Positions 22,298-32,793 of a DNA stretch of 64,000 bases are shown here, piece after piece. Position numbers and translations under genes: made by a program. Below the pieces are notes generated by a model. It made no database searches. It was not told where the DNA came from and saw only the letters and a program-made list of their open reading frames with translations. How positions within the stretch are numbered: the stretch's first letter is position 1; each line of letters begins with the position of its first letter. Source of the stretch: Shinisaurus crocodilurus (taxonomy: Eukaryota > Chordata > Lepidosauria > Squamata > Shinisauridae); the NCBI GenBank assembly GCA_021292165.1, contig CM037880.1:211000942-211064941 (forward strand). The letters run 5' to 3'.

Positions 22298-22730
22298 TAG
22301 ACATTGCTGTGGTTGGGGATGGAGATTTGGAGGGGAGATTAAGTAATGTTTTCATGATTTGAATGATCATATAGGTTGATTGCACATGTGTGTCTCTCTC
22401 TATGTTTATAGTGAGATGTTGGAGACAATTTGGACTTCCTAATGTTTGCACAGGCTCTACAATCCATAGCTTCAGGACTTCTGCAACGAATCATATGTTG
22501 CAGTCATATGAACAATGGAATCTTGAAATTAATTCCCATTAATAAATAGTCAGACCTGTTCTAACTCAATCTAAATATTTGTACAAAACGACGGCTCCAT
22601 CAAGGCTCATTTATTTCATTCTTAATGACACGGACGTTTGAGTTTGGCTCATTTGAAATTGTTTGAGTTGAGAATGTAAACGCATTAAAATTCACTCATC
22701 AACATGTTTCAACAGCTAATCAATTATAAC

Positions 22731-22738
<8 letters not shown>

Positions 22739-22787
<49 letters not shown>
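22739..22787. repeat. (GA)n microsatellite
   Basis: About 24 uninterrupted AG units. Confidence 0.97.
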
Positions 22788-22789
<2 letters not shown>

Positions 22790-23679
22790 AGCACTGAATG
22801 AAGTTTTCAGGGTTCACACAGCTCCTCTTCGAGCAAAATTTGCATTCACATCCACCGACTCCTTGTAAGAGCAGATTGTCCAGTGGACACCTAACATGCC
22901 CTTTCTCAGAATGGCTACATCACTTACTACACTGGAAGGAACAGCTCCATGTTCCATGAGCTCTCCATTGATACTGTATAAAATAAAATACTGTGTTGTT
23001 GTTTTTGAAAGGCCCAATCTTGCTCCCGTCACCTGAGGACAGCCACGCAGGACACTTCCTCCTCCTCCACCTGCTCAAGCCACTGATCCTTCTCCCCCAG
23101 AACGGTTCCACAAGTTTAGCCGACACTGAAATACATACCACGGGAAAACTGCAAAAATGTTAAGAAGCCACGATATAACTGGTCTGAAGAAATCTGGGAT
23201 ATAATGGCAGAAATAGCGTGAGGAGGTCACTTTGGGGTGTGCGTCGTGTGACACCGCACGCCAGTGAGCAAGGCATTACAACGGCACTAAAAAATCCCTA
23301 GTGTAGATCCCCTCCTTGGCATAATAAGGCAGACTAGAAAGAAAAGGAGATTCTACCCGAGTTTTATACATTCTGAGAGAAACAATAATTAAGAAGAGGG
23401 AAACCGTCTCCATAAAATCACAGGTCTTTAGGGTCACAGTAGAAGTCTTCCTCCTAGCATTAACTCAGTGCACTGCAACAGTAACAAAGGTGAACATAAT
23501 AGCTGGCATCATTAGAAAGGGGACTGAGAATAGAACAGCTGGTATCAAAATTGTATTATGTTGGCTTGTTTCCCTTTTCCCTCAGCGCCAGGATGTTCAA
23601 AAGTGTCTTTCCCATACCTCCTTGCTTTCGAGAAAACAGGAGATTTTTGGTGATCCTGATAGAACGAACAAACAAAAAA

Positions 23680-23682
<3 letters not shown>

Positions 23683-23740
<58 letters not shown>
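23683..23740. repeat. (TG)n(TA)n(CA)n compound microsatellite
   Basis: GTGTGTG, then TATATATA, then CACACACA form a perfect dinucleotide palindrome that can extrude a cruciform. It explains the Cys/Val/Tyr/Ile/His-rich frames on both strands. Confidence 0.97.
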
Positions 23741-24138
23741 TTGAAAGAGGGGAAAATGGGAAGCTTAGGCAGGGCTTGACCCATGGCTCAATCAGTCTAG
23801 CTCCCAGAGTCCAAGAAGTTTGTAATACACTAGACCAGGGATCAGCAACCTGGCACCCATGGGTGCCATGGCACCCACCGCGACCCCTGCTACTCACCCC
23901 TCCACAATGCTTCTCCTGACTGCCATGCTCCATGCAGCAGCAAGCAAGCAGGGATTGGGAAGACCTCCTGCTTCCTTGCTCCTGACCTTAGCACACAGCA
24001 GGGCAGCAGAAGTGAGCAGGCGGGTGAGGGAGCAGCAGGCAAGGGGGGGGGCGTGGCAGCAGAAGCGGAGGTAGGAAGAGGCAGCAGAGGGGAGGAAGAA
24101 GGGAGCGGGTTGGTGGTGTTGGAAATTGTAATATTGCC

Positions 24139-24259
24139 TGCTTAAGCCTGGTTATGACTTGGATGGGAGACCCCCTCCTCTAGTTTCCTGCATTAAGAAG
24201 TGGGTTGGACTCGATGGCCTTGTAGGCCCCTTCCAACTCTCTGATCGATGAATCTATGA
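24139..24259 (+). mobile_element. 5S rRNA-derived SINE, 5'-truncated copy
   Basis: Begins inside the 5S part at AAGCCTGGTTATGACTTGG, keeps GATGGGAGACCCC, then the CR1-type tail GGGTTGGACTCGATGGCC. The truncation point lies within the internal promoter, consistent with incomplete reverse transcription. Confidence 0.75.
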
Positions 24260-24332
24260 ACCACTAGTTACAGTGGGAGGGAAGGGTCAATTGAACAATC
24301 TCCTCCTCCCTACTTCCTGCCTCTCTGTGGCC

Positions 24333-24336
<4 letters not shown>

Positions 24337-24374
<38 letters not shown>
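24337..24374. repeat. (CT)n microsatellite
   Basis: About 19 CT units; they account for a Ser/Leu-rich frame (plus) and Glu/Arg-rich frame (minus). Confidence 0.97.
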
Positions 24375-24378
<4 letters not shown>

Positions 24379-24400
24379 CTCCAACAAGATGGACACATAG

Positions 24401-24863
24401 GGCCAGTTCATACGACCTGGGTGGCGAGCAGGGGAGACACCACGGGGCCATCCGCGGGGTCCGGTGGGGCACCGCAGACGACCTGCGCCCCGCACGCATG
24501 GGCGGACCGCGGTGGAGCCGGCAGTCCCCGCACCGCAGCGCGGGCCTCCCAGCGCTAGTGGGTGGCAGCTCTGGATGCCCAGCGGGGCTGTTTGCCCCTA
24601 CAGGCCGGAGCGGCCGCGGCTCTGGCCGCTCTGGGCTGCCGCCTCTGTGCGGCCACGGGAGGCCCCCGTGGGACGGCCGCCTGCTGTTTGCACGGCAAGG
24701 TGGCCACACGCGGTAGGGGCTTACCCCTCTACTGCCCATGGTGACTTTCTGTGCTTCACACGCGCGGCCGTCCCGCGGAGGCGCCCCTGGCCGGCGTTCA
24801 CACGACACGGGGACCGCGGGGGACCTCTGCTCCCCCGTGGTTCCCGTGTCGTGTGAACAGGCC
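24401..24863. mobile_element. GC-rich TIR MITE
   Basis: GGCCAGTTCATACGAC and, inverted at the far end, GTCGTGTGAACAGGCC form the termini. CATAG flanks both sides (24396-24400, 24864-24868), a possible target duplication. The interior is very CpG-rich and mimics a CpG island. Open frames of 130-173 codons here follow composition only. The GGCC...GTTCA end is also seen in the element at 27963, so a Harbinger-like origin is possible but unproven. Confidence 0.65.
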
Positions 24864-25149
24864 CATAGTCTGAGCTGGCTTCCAGCCAGTGATCTCCAAT
24901 GAAGACTCTAATCTGCCTACATACATCCTGCAGATATGAATAAACAAACTGTAAGTGAAACTAATACATGTCTATATGAGTTATAAAGCTTGTATGGACA
25001 ATCCGTTTCCTTTTAAGGGCCTTTCAGCAAAGATGTAGCAACCCACGTGGTGATAGTAACCAGTTTCAATAAGCAGGCTGCGCATGAGGGGGGGAAACTC
25101 TGCTTTGTCCTAACCGGTATAGGACCAACTCCTTCCCATATCCTCCAAC

Positions 25150-25949
25150 CAGGGCCGGCGCTGCCACTAGGCGGACTAGGTGGCTGCCTAGGGCGCATGG
25201 CTGAATGGGGCGCAGAAACACTCCACTCAGGGATGAATGACTTGATCGGGGTGCGGGTGGGGGGAGGCGCTGATGAATTAGGGCTCGCAATCGAAGAGGA
25301 TTGGAATGGCCAAGCAGCCCTTCGCACGTGCCCCTTCCCGTCCGCACCGCGAGAGCCCTCGCTCGCCGGCCCCGCGCAGTTCGGGCAGGGCGGCAGCAAA
25401 ACCGCAGGAGGGAAGGAAGAGCGAGCCGCAGGTCCACACCACGCTTGGCTTTCCTTCCCTAAAATCTCCCCTTCCTTCCAGCCAGTCTAATTTTTCTTCC
25501 TTCCTCTTAAACTGTTTTGTCTTTTCCCCTTCTCCAATGGTCTACTTCAGTTCATTTTGTGTTCCTCTTTCTTTCTTTCTTTCTTTCTTTCCTTTTTCAT
25601 CAGTCTCCCCCCCCCCTTCCTCCCCTTAATCTTTTTAAAAAAATAATCTTTCGGTGGTTTTCTTTCTCTTTCGCGCACACGCGTGCCGCTTTCCTCCCTT
25701 CTTTCGCCGCCTTCCCCCCCTTCCTTCCTTCCTTCCGCCCCCCCTCCTTCACCCATGCTCCAAAACAGCTCCGGATCAGCCGGGGTGCCTCGCTTCACCT
25801 CCAGCAGTTCCAGCTGTGCTTAACCATACAGGTCTACTCCAAAGTAAGCTCCGAGGGAGCTGGAGGGAGGGAGGGCTCAAGTAGGAAGCCCCCCCCCCGC
25901 TAAATATCTGATTTTGCCTAGGGTGCCAAACTACCTTGCACCGGTCCTG
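25150..25949. mobile_element. 800-bp hAT element with perfect target duplication
   Basis: CAGGGCCGGCGCTGCCACTAG at the left and GCACCGGTCCTG at the right are the termini. CCTCCAAC lies on both sides (25142-25149, 25950-25957). It shares CTAAATATCTGATTTTGCC and the ends with the 165-bp copy at 38832. The interior is C/T-rich with no transposase frame. Confidence 0.9.
25565..25593. repeat. (CTTT)n run
   Basis: Six to seven CTTT units inside the hAT element, within a longer pyrimidine tract. Confidence 0.85.
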
Positions 25950-26329
25950 CCTCCAACAGGTGGCACAGCAGAAGCAAGTGAGCTGGCGGGGAGGTGGGTG
26001 AGGGGCCGGCGGGCATTGGGGTGCAGCAGCAAAAGCAGCCAGTGGGTGGGGTGGGCAGAACGGAGAAGAAGACGGGAGAAGAGGGGGCTGCAGGCAGGGG
26101 AGGGAAAGGAAATCCTGAGCAGAGGGGGGAAGGAGGAGGAAGGGAAGCAATCTAGGGAAGGGGGCAAGAGAAAAGGAAATGCAGGGAGGGCAAAAAAGGG
26201 GGGAATTATATATGCACCCCTAGACCCAGGGGGGGAAATGCAAATGCACCTGCAGTGCAGACCCAAAGAGGTTGCCGACCCCTGCGCTAGGCTGATTCAG
26301 TTAAGAGGGATCCTCCAGCAACTAATATA

Positions 26330-26433
26330 ATCTTGTTAAATGTATTTTATTTTGTACATCGCCCAGGGTGGCCGGTTGCCAGCCAGATGGGCGATTAATA
26401 AATGTAAATAAACCAATAAATAAATAAATAATG
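26330..26433 (+). mobile_element. L2-clade LINE 3' terminus
   Basis: ATTTTGTACATCGCCCAGGG, GGCCGGTTGCCAGCC and AGATGGGCGATTAATAAAT, then a TAAA tail. The same terminus is present inverted at 53131-53215 next to a recognisable L2 ORF2. Confidence 0.75.
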
Positions 26434-26473
26434 AGTGCAAAAGTTAGGAGTTTTCCTTCCAAGCCTGTCATAT

Positions 26474-27061
26474 TAGGGCCGAACTAGAGGTGACGTTTTA
26501 ACTCTGTGGATTCGTGCAATTAGCATGCATGTTTTTCCAACTGGAAATAGCAGCCCCAGGAGGGCACAAGGAGAGGGAGAGTTTAACCACCACCACCACC
26601 CTTGCCATGGTTTCAATGAAAATAATCCCCTAAAACTGCTATTTGCATCAGGAGGGCACTTGCTATTTATTTATTTATTTATTTAATACATTTTTATACC
26701 GCCCAATAGCCGAAGCTCTCTGGGCGGTTTACAACAGTTAAAAACCATAAAATGCAATATAAAATAAATATAAAATTTAAAACCACAGATTAAAAACAAA
26801 CACCAAAGCTAGCAGCAGCAGTTACATTAACAGAGTTAAAAACAACTACAAGATTCAAATGATTAAGATGATTAAAATGCCTGGGAGAATAGAAAGGTCT
26901 TCACCTGGCGCCGGAAAGAGTACAATGTAGGCGCCAGGCGAGCCTCTTTGGGGAGCTCATTCCACAACCAGGGTGCCACATTTACATTTTTTAAAAAAAC
27001 AACAAAAACTGTACGCATTAATTGCAGTTCTGCAATTAATGTCATGTGTAACTTGGCCCTT
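26474..27061. mobile_element. Putative TIR element carrying an L2 fragment
   Basis: AGGGCCGAACTAGAGGTGACG at the left and GTCATGTGTAACTTGGCCCT at the right are inverted relatives. The L2 3' end at 26665-26985 lies inside. Boundaries are approximate; no clear target duplication was seen. Confidence 0.4.
26665..26985 (-). mobile_element. L2-clade LINE 3' end, minus strand
   Basis: On the plus strand TTTATTTATTTATTTAATAC, TATACCGCCCAATAGCCG and AAGCTCTCTGGGCGGTTTAC mark the inverted L2 3' end. It then reads into TGGGGAGCTCATTCCACAAC, the inverted C-terminal ORF2 region. The same end occurs at 35010, 51335 and 62200. Confidence 0.75.
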
Positions 27062-27811
27062 CACTCCGAGGTGTGTAGGAAAATACACTCAGTTTAACTA
27101 ATAATCAGTGGGGCTCTTTGCTTCTGTGAAATGGTTAGGTAATCCCCTGGAGTTTCTCCCATTCCCAGGCACAAATCATAAGAACTTTGGGATGTTGGCA
27201 TACTTCAGTCTCCTGGCCATTGCAGTATAAGGCAAAAGGCAGTGGTGCAAAAAAAAAATAAAAAATCCTCCAATAAATTGTGCCAGTCTTATTAAATCTT
27301 CCCTGCAGTTCCCACAGATATTTTGCCTGAGGAGGAACTACCAGATTCTCTTTGCATTTCACTCTGGGCAACGTCCCGTGACAACAACCTACACCCCACT
27401 CCAGGAATAAGTTAACTAATCTAATCAAAACTGCTTCAGCTTTCCTAAAATATGTCAGATGTTTACCTCAGGAAATACTCTCTGCCCAAGCCACCTGGAT
27501 TTACTTTCAACATTGCTTCAGTCAAAATGTTGGTGCGACTCGAGTGCAACCACACTAATGTTCTGAATATAATTTGCCATCTTAGAAAATAGGATAAAAT
27601 GGAGAGAAGGAGGATCACGTCAGTCACCTTGGGCTCCTTGCAAGAAGGGGGGAAAAGGCAGGTTATAAATGTAATAATAAATAAATAAAAATAGAAGAAC
27701 TGTGGCGGGGGGAAGTATAGGAAGTGACAACAAATGGTTAGAGAGGTGGACTGTTGCCCCCTGGCCTTGAGGGGTTTCTACCCTTAAAGGCAGCCTAGAA
27801 ACACTTTTAAG

Positions 27812-27943
27812 GCACAATCCTATGTATGTTTAGACAGATAAAAGTCCTACAATTTCCATCATTCCCCAGTCAGTCATGCTAGCTGGGGAATGCTGGAAGT
27901 TGTAAGGATTTTTTCTGTCTAAACATAGGATTGTGTCTTTAGA
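27812..27943. mobile_element. Foldback MITE (GGCACAATCCTATG family)
   Basis: Ends GGCACAATCCTATGTATG and CATAGGATTGTGTC are inverted. Inner TTTAGACAGA/TCTGTCTAAA and a CCCCAGTCAGTCATGC/GCTAGCTGGGG stem complete the fold. Relatives at 29290 (left part only) and 39385. Confidence 0.65.
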
Positions 27944-27962
27944 TAGACTAGACTCTCTCTCT

Positions 27963-28254
27963 AAGTTCAGACAATACAATAACCCACACTCAAGGGTTGA
28001 ATATGGGCAGGAGAGGTTGTGTCAGTGGGGCTCCTTATCCATTGCAGAATTTATTCTGAGCTTTACAGGAGCTGTACTCCATCCCCAAGATAGGTGTGCC
28101 ACCATGGATAGCTCCTATAAAGCTCAGAATAAAAGCTGCAATGGATAAAGAGCCCCACTGACATAGGAGTCACCAGACCAGCCTCCCCTGAGTATGGGTT
28201 GTGTCATTGAACCATGGGTTGCTGTTGAAACATGGGTTATCGTGTTGTCTGAAC
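27963..28254. mobile_element. Foldback MITE (GTTCAGACAAYA family) split by a hAT
   Basis: AGTTCAGACAATACAATAACC and GGTTATCGTGTTGTCTGAAC are the inverted ends. The hAT element at 28008-28190 lies inside. A second, uninterrupted copy follows at 28371-28471. Confidence 0.6.
28008..28190. mobile_element. hAT foldback MITE (GGAGGCTGGTG family), nested
   Basis: Runs CAGGAGAGGTTGTGTCAG to CACCAGACCAGCCTCCCCTG. Flanks AATATGGG (28000-28007) and AGTATGGG (28191-28198) match at seven of eight. Inner pairs TCTGAGCTTTACAGGAGCT and AGCTCCTATAAAGCTCAGA form a long stem. Confidence 0.8.
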
Positions 28255-28370
28255 CAAGCTGAGATAACAAACCATGGTGAACAACGCACAGTTCACAACC
28301 CAACAACAAACCATGGGTTCTCTTCATGGTTTGTTCGTGGTTAACAAGCAATGGCTTGTTAGCGCAGCTG

Positions 28371-28471
28371 GGTTCAGGCAACATGATAACCCACATTTCA
28401 ACAACAGCCCATGATTCAACGACAACCCACACTCAACCCTTGAGTGTGGGTTATCATGTTGTCTGAGCCCA
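28371..28471. mobile_element. Foldback MITE (GTTCAGACAAYA family), second copy
   Basis: GGTTCAGGCAACATGATAACC and GGTTATCATGTTGTCTGAGCC are the inverted ends. The centre ACACTCAACCCTTGAGTGT is a perfect short palindrome. Confidence 0.65.
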
Positions 28472-28543
28472 GCCACAGTAACAAGCCATGGCTTGTTAAC
28501 CACGGACAACCCATGAAGAAAACCCATGTTTAAGGAATTGGCT

Positions 28544-28572
28544 GCAGTGTGTGTGTGTGTGTGTGTGTGTGT
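28544..28572. repeat. (GT)n microsatellite
   Basis: About fourteen GT units. Confidence 0.95.
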
Positions 28573-28884
28573 TTTAATGATATGAAGAGGCATCTGTGAA
28601 CAATCCCCTGAAAATTCCTCTTTGGAGGAAGGTGAATATATGTAAGCTACAACATTTCTTTAACCAAAATATCGCATTATGTTGGAAGATATCTATACAG
28701 CAACAGCTTAATCAAGACTCCTTTGTTAAACCAAGAAGCCCTACCCCTCAAAGTGTGTAAAGCAAAAAAAGTAAGAACGTGTCCGGAAAGTAGTCACACG
28801 CATTTCAACAAGAAACAAAGGAAAACAAACCAACGTTCAAGTATCTCATTCCAGCATCATGAGGCAAAGAAAAAAAGCAATTAC

Positions 28885-29100
28885 CAGAAATGAGCGTGTA
28901 TATGTTCAGGGCCGCTTGCTTCATTGCAAAGTAAAATGGGCCGTATCCAGACCACCAAGCGTGCAGCGCATACATCAAACAGTATTGCTTGTCATCCACT
29001 GTTGCCCTGGCTGACGAGAGCCGGTGTTTGAAAGTAAAGGTCACACTCAGGTGTGTGTAAGGCAAAGCTGATCTGACACTTTTGTACTGCTCATTTTCTT
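28885..29100 (-). CDS. Candidate internal exon of an unidentified host gene
   Basis: On the minus strand a 216-nt open segment is bounded by an acceptor (TTTTAAGTTCCAG, AG at 29101-29102) and a donor (TTTCTG followed by GTAATT, GT at 28883-28884). Its length is a multiple of three and it both starts and ends in phase 1. The frame has no stop and encodes 72 residues with ordinary composition, including FTFKHRLSSARATVDD and LMYALHAWWSGYGPFYF. It is unique in the window and free of recognised repeats. I do not recognise the protein. No neighbouring exon is evident nearby, so the gene would have long introns. The alternative is a conserved non-coding element that is open by chance; the polypyrimidine tract is weak. 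Confidence 0.3.
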
Positions 29101-29104
29101 CTGG

Positions 29105-32100
29105 AACTTAAAAGACTTCCATTGTCAGATGGGACCTTAGCTAGAATTGGGGGGAGGGGGGAGAGAAGCTAAGGGGGCACTGGGGCACAGGCTTTGTAAA
29201 TAATGCCAAAACAGCAAGCGAATAAAACAGAACAATACACCACCACCCACCTAAATCTGAGTAGGGTAAAGTTTAAAAGGGGGTGAGAGTTAGGGCACAA
29301 TCCTATGCATGTTTAGACAGAAAAAAGTCCTACAACTCCTAGTCTTGGTTGCTCAGACACTGGTTTTCTTTTCTTTTTAAGTCGGGCATCTTAGTAGACA
29401 GCTTTCGTGCTGGGCTGCACTCCAGAACCTGGCCCAAATCATAGAGTTCCGAAATGGACCTGCCTGGGACGAATGGGTTCTGCCCAGGCTCCATCCTAAG
29501 ACCCAGTCTGGGCTCTTAGAGGTCTGCCCAGCTATCAGATTATAAAATATCTATTTCAAGACCATGGAAGCATCCTCTCCATTTTGTTTTGGACCACATG
29601 TGATTAGTAGCAGGAGTTACATCTCTGGATATTATGAAGGATGAAAAAGTACCCCAAGCTCTTAAACTGCCTTCCTCTTTCTTTCTTTCTTTCTTTCTTT
29701 CACAATTTAAAGTAGTTCGTTATCAACTGCTTGGAATTTTGTCCCACTGAAGCACAAAATTGTGCCTCAACAAATGCATTTCACGTGATGGACAGAATAT
29801 GGTTGCCTGCCTAGGTAAGCATTGCAAAGGGACGGAAGTGAGTATGCAAAGCTGCTGAGACTTTCTCTGGAGTTTGTGGGTTGTATCCAATGTTAGCCGA
29901 ACTTCAGTCCCATCCAAGTCAATAGGTCTATTCTAGGTAGGACTAATATTGGACACAATCCTGTGTGTTTCATACCCATGTTAAGCATTCTGACACCCTA
30001 AAAGCATGTGTTCTCAATCTTTCTTTCTTTTTTTACATGTAATTTTCTGTAGGGGAGTATATCTTGAGAAGCAGACTTTAATAAGGAACATGGTGGCGGC
30101 ACTGAAGTTATAATCAAACATAAGTGAACAGGATTGGATATTTCTAGAGATAGCAGCCAGAAGGGAAGGGAAGGGCAGACATCAGTGCAAAGAGGATTTG
30201 ACTCCTTAATCCACCCCAGAATCAGCTAAGGTGCTTCCAAACAGAGAGCTCCTAACTCTAACATCAGAAAGAAGCTGTGTAGTTATCTCATCTTTTCTTT
30301 CTTAATGGATCATCTGTGCTAAGAAAAAAAGAAGCAGGAAGAAGCAGTGAGAAAACATGGGAGGGCTATGAGTGGAAGATGACATCATCTGGAAACCTAT
30401 AAAATTCTGTGAATGAGGCAGGGTGATGGCATGAAAAAGCTTCATCTGACAGCACCCCTATCACGGAATCCAGCACTTGACATCTAATATTCACTGTTTG
30501 ATATTTGACCATTAACATTTGATATTCAGTATCTGACATTCAGTATTTGATCACGTATATCCAATATAGAATACAGATGCTGTCTTGAATATTTATTGGA
30601 AATTGGGATTAAAAATCTTCAGGAAAAAAATAAGGAAAATTAAGAAATGCAACTTTTGGATAATTCTGTGTTGGAAGATTCAAGGTTGTTGTTTTTTTTT
30701 GTTTGTTTTTTTTAAAGGGTGGAACAACAGTAAGCAACAAATGCCAGTTGCACAGAAGGAAAGCTCAGAATTGGGCTGTTGCTTGTTTATTTGGCATGTA
30801 GGCTCTGACATTATGAATGTCCCCAATTTAAATCTGGCATATTTTGCTCAGTTATGATAGGCAAATCTTTAATTCAGGTTGAAGTACATTGGAAAGGGCA
30901 ATATTACATCTGAATCAAAGGAAAACCGAAGTTGCGACAATGCAATAGAATATTTGCGGTGGATGGAAGTGGGGTGAATACTGGGTAGCTCATGGTATGT
31001 GATCCAAGGAAAAGAACATTTTCCCCTATACCCACAACTTTCCCTTATGACAGTGAAATTGGCCCTTATGTGAACTTTGTACCTGTTTGAAAGATAAATA
31101 TAGGCTTTTGCTCTTTGATAGTTTTTGTCTAAGATCCAAACACTCTCTTGACAAAGACAAGTAAGAATAAAAAGGCATTGTAGATGGCATCGAGTTGTAG
31201 GTTATTGTCATAGATATGCCATGTATTCAATTATAATGATTTTCAGGTACTGGACTACCATGGGAGAAATCAAATTCTCTCAATGGGTACAGAATTTAAA
31301 AAAATCCAGCGAACCTGGCGTGGACTGTCCACAAGGGACGGGGGGCTGCAGATTAGTTCTTCATTTCCCCCACTTTATTTTTAATTTCCAGATGTGAGGG
31401 GCACAATGCAAACACACACTGCGAAGGAGATGAAAACTGGATCGAGCTCCGAAATGAGCCACACAGGAGACAGGTAGTTGGAGAAAAGTCAATCATAAAA
31501 TAACACTCCGAGAAAGGATTAGGTAACGAGTACAGGAACCCAAGTAGCAGCTGCAGTGGAGCTGCTTTAAATGCTCAAAGGGGTTATCAGGTCTTACACT
31601 GTGGGATGTAACTTGATAGGATCTATATAACTCTGCCTTTCTCTGGGTGGCAATGGATGGCCACTTACCATGCAGAAGATACACAAAGTTTTCACTTTGG
31701 ATGAATTTCTTCACTCTGCCCAGGGTTGACAATTGGCTTTTTCCTCTACATTGACCCTCCTGTGGATCTTCTGTAGGGCTCCATCCAACTTAGGTCCTGT
31801 TCCTTCGAGGATGACTGCAGCTGCCCACGGGGTCAGCTGCCTATGACCCAGCACTGACATCTATGGATGTCCATGAGGAGGAGCCGAAGTCACAAGAGGT
31901 GTAATCCAGAGAAAAAGTCAACGGCTGGCCATGAGCTGAGCCCAAAGGTTCATCCGCGGTGGTACAGCTGAAATTATGAGCAGGCAGGCGGGCAACAGGC
32001 AGAGGCATCCAGAGAAAGCCTGGGAACTCTCACAGACAAAGCCATATTCTGGCTGTTACAGTTGCAAGCTGAAGCAACTATCTCTTCCTTGAGGGAACTA

Positions 32101-32120
32101 TGGCAGCCGCAGCCCGTGGG
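29105..32120. other. No gene recognised; short repeats only
   Basis: Contains a truncated foldback piece at 29292-29345, a (TTTC)n run at 29679-29701 and reiterated TTTGATATTCAG-like words at 30470-30560. Nothing else could be supported. Confidence 0.4.
30470..30560 (+). repeat. Degenerate tandem repeat of a TTTGATATTCAG-like unit
   Basis: TTGACATCTAATATTCACTG, TTTGATATTTGACC, TTTGATATTCAG, TCTGACATTCAG and TTTGATCACG follow one another in about 12-14-bp steps. Looks like an old minisatellite. Confidence 0.45.
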
Positions 32121-32222
32121 GGGGACTACAGTGGAGGCTGGTGAATCCAGTATCAGCAGGGCTGCGTATCCACTCTGAATTTTATTCTGAAACCCATAGT
32201 GCTGAACCCCATCCCCAAAAGA

Positions 32223-32684
32223 CAGTAATACCTTGGATTACGAGTAACCCGGTGTGCGAGCATTTTGCAAGACGAGCAAAATAATTTTTAAAAATTTTGA
32301 CTCGCTAAACGAGCGAGGTCTCGCAAAACGAGCACACCGGGTTACTCGCCGCCAGCTCCCGGGCGGCTCCACGCTACATGGAGCCGCCCGGGAGCCGGTG
32401 CAGAATGAGGGGCTGCGCCTGGCCTCCGCATGGTGGTGGGATGAATGCAGTGCAAGCCCAAGGAGCCATATAGTAGAGAGCCAGTGTGGCGTAGTGGTGA
32501 GAGTGTTGGGCTGGGACTCGGGAGATCCGGGTTCTAGTCCCTGCTCAGCTGTGAAACTCACTGGGTGACTTTGGGCCAGTCTCTGACTCTCAGCCTAACC
32601 TACCTCACAGGGTTGTTGTGAGGATAAAATAGAGAGGAGGAGGAGGAGGATTATGTAAGCCGCTCGTAATCCAAGATACTACTG
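32223..32684 (+). mobile_element. Tc/mariner-type MITE hosting a SINE segment
   Basis: Starts CAGTAATACCTTGGATTACG and ends CGTAATCCAAGATACTACTG, the termini of the 5532 family. The right TA is intact, the left reads GA. A GC-rich inner palindrome around CTCCCGGGCGGCTCC and GGAGCCGCCCGGGAG occupies 32353-32398. The right half is taken up by the duplicated SINE segment at 32431-32663. Confidence 0.65.
32431..32663 (+). repeat. Perfect 233-bp inverted duplication, left arm
   Basis: Exact reverse complement of 32847-33079 by base-by-base reading, no gap and no substitution seen. It consists of 45 bp of non-SINE flank (TGGTGGTGGGATGAATGCAG onwards) plus the first 188 bp of a lizard tRNA SINE. 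It stops abruptly inside the SINE body at TATGTAAGCCGC and continues straight into the MITE terminus. Because the flank is shared too, the arms are not two independent SINE insertions. Confidence 0.92.
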
Positions 32685-32793
32685 TAGGTTCAGCACCACG
32701 GATAGCTCTTTAAACCTTCAGAGTGAAATCCAGAGTGGATATGCAGCCCTGCTGACATTAGAGTCACCAGCCTCCATGGGGGAAACTTTATAA

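Larger units (their letters stand above)
23836..26284. mobile_element. Outer hAT element carrying three other insertions
   Basis: Left end CAGGGATCAGCAACCTGGC and right end AGGTTGCCGACCCCTG are inverted copies. Flanks CACTAGAC (23828-23835) and CGCTAGGC (26285-26292) differ only by two A/G changes. Inside sit the 5S SINE fragment (24139), a GC-rich MITE (24401) and a hAT element with a perfect target duplication (25150). The uninterrupted internal sequence is purine-rich (GCAGAAGCGGAGG-like) and shows no transposase. Confidence 0.65.
32129..32778. mobile_element. hAT foldback MITE (GGAGGCTGGTG family) hosting a nested MITE
   Basis: Left part CAGTGGAGGCTGGTG to AACCCCATCCC and right part GGTTCAGCACCACGG to CACCAGCCTCCATG are inverted arms, interrupted by the Tc/mariner-type MITE at 32223-32684. 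The right terminus has lost a base or two (CATG for CACTG), so the end is approximate. Confidence 0.65.

Noticed and set aside
23490..23933. Frames of 79-125 codons on both strands
   Set aside because: They run through the (TG)n(TA)n(CA)n repeat; no domain and no splice context.
24273..24856. Overlapping frames of 130-173 codons
   Set aside because: They follow from the (CT)n run and the CpG-rich MITE; both strands are open, which reflects composition.
26100..26200. Purine-rich tract as a regulatory element
   Set aside because: It is part of the outer hAT element and matches the purine-rich style of its left half.
32485..32545. Functional tRNA gene
   Set aside because: A and B boxes are present but the segment is the head of a SINE with a body and tail, repeated in the window; no complete cloverleaf.
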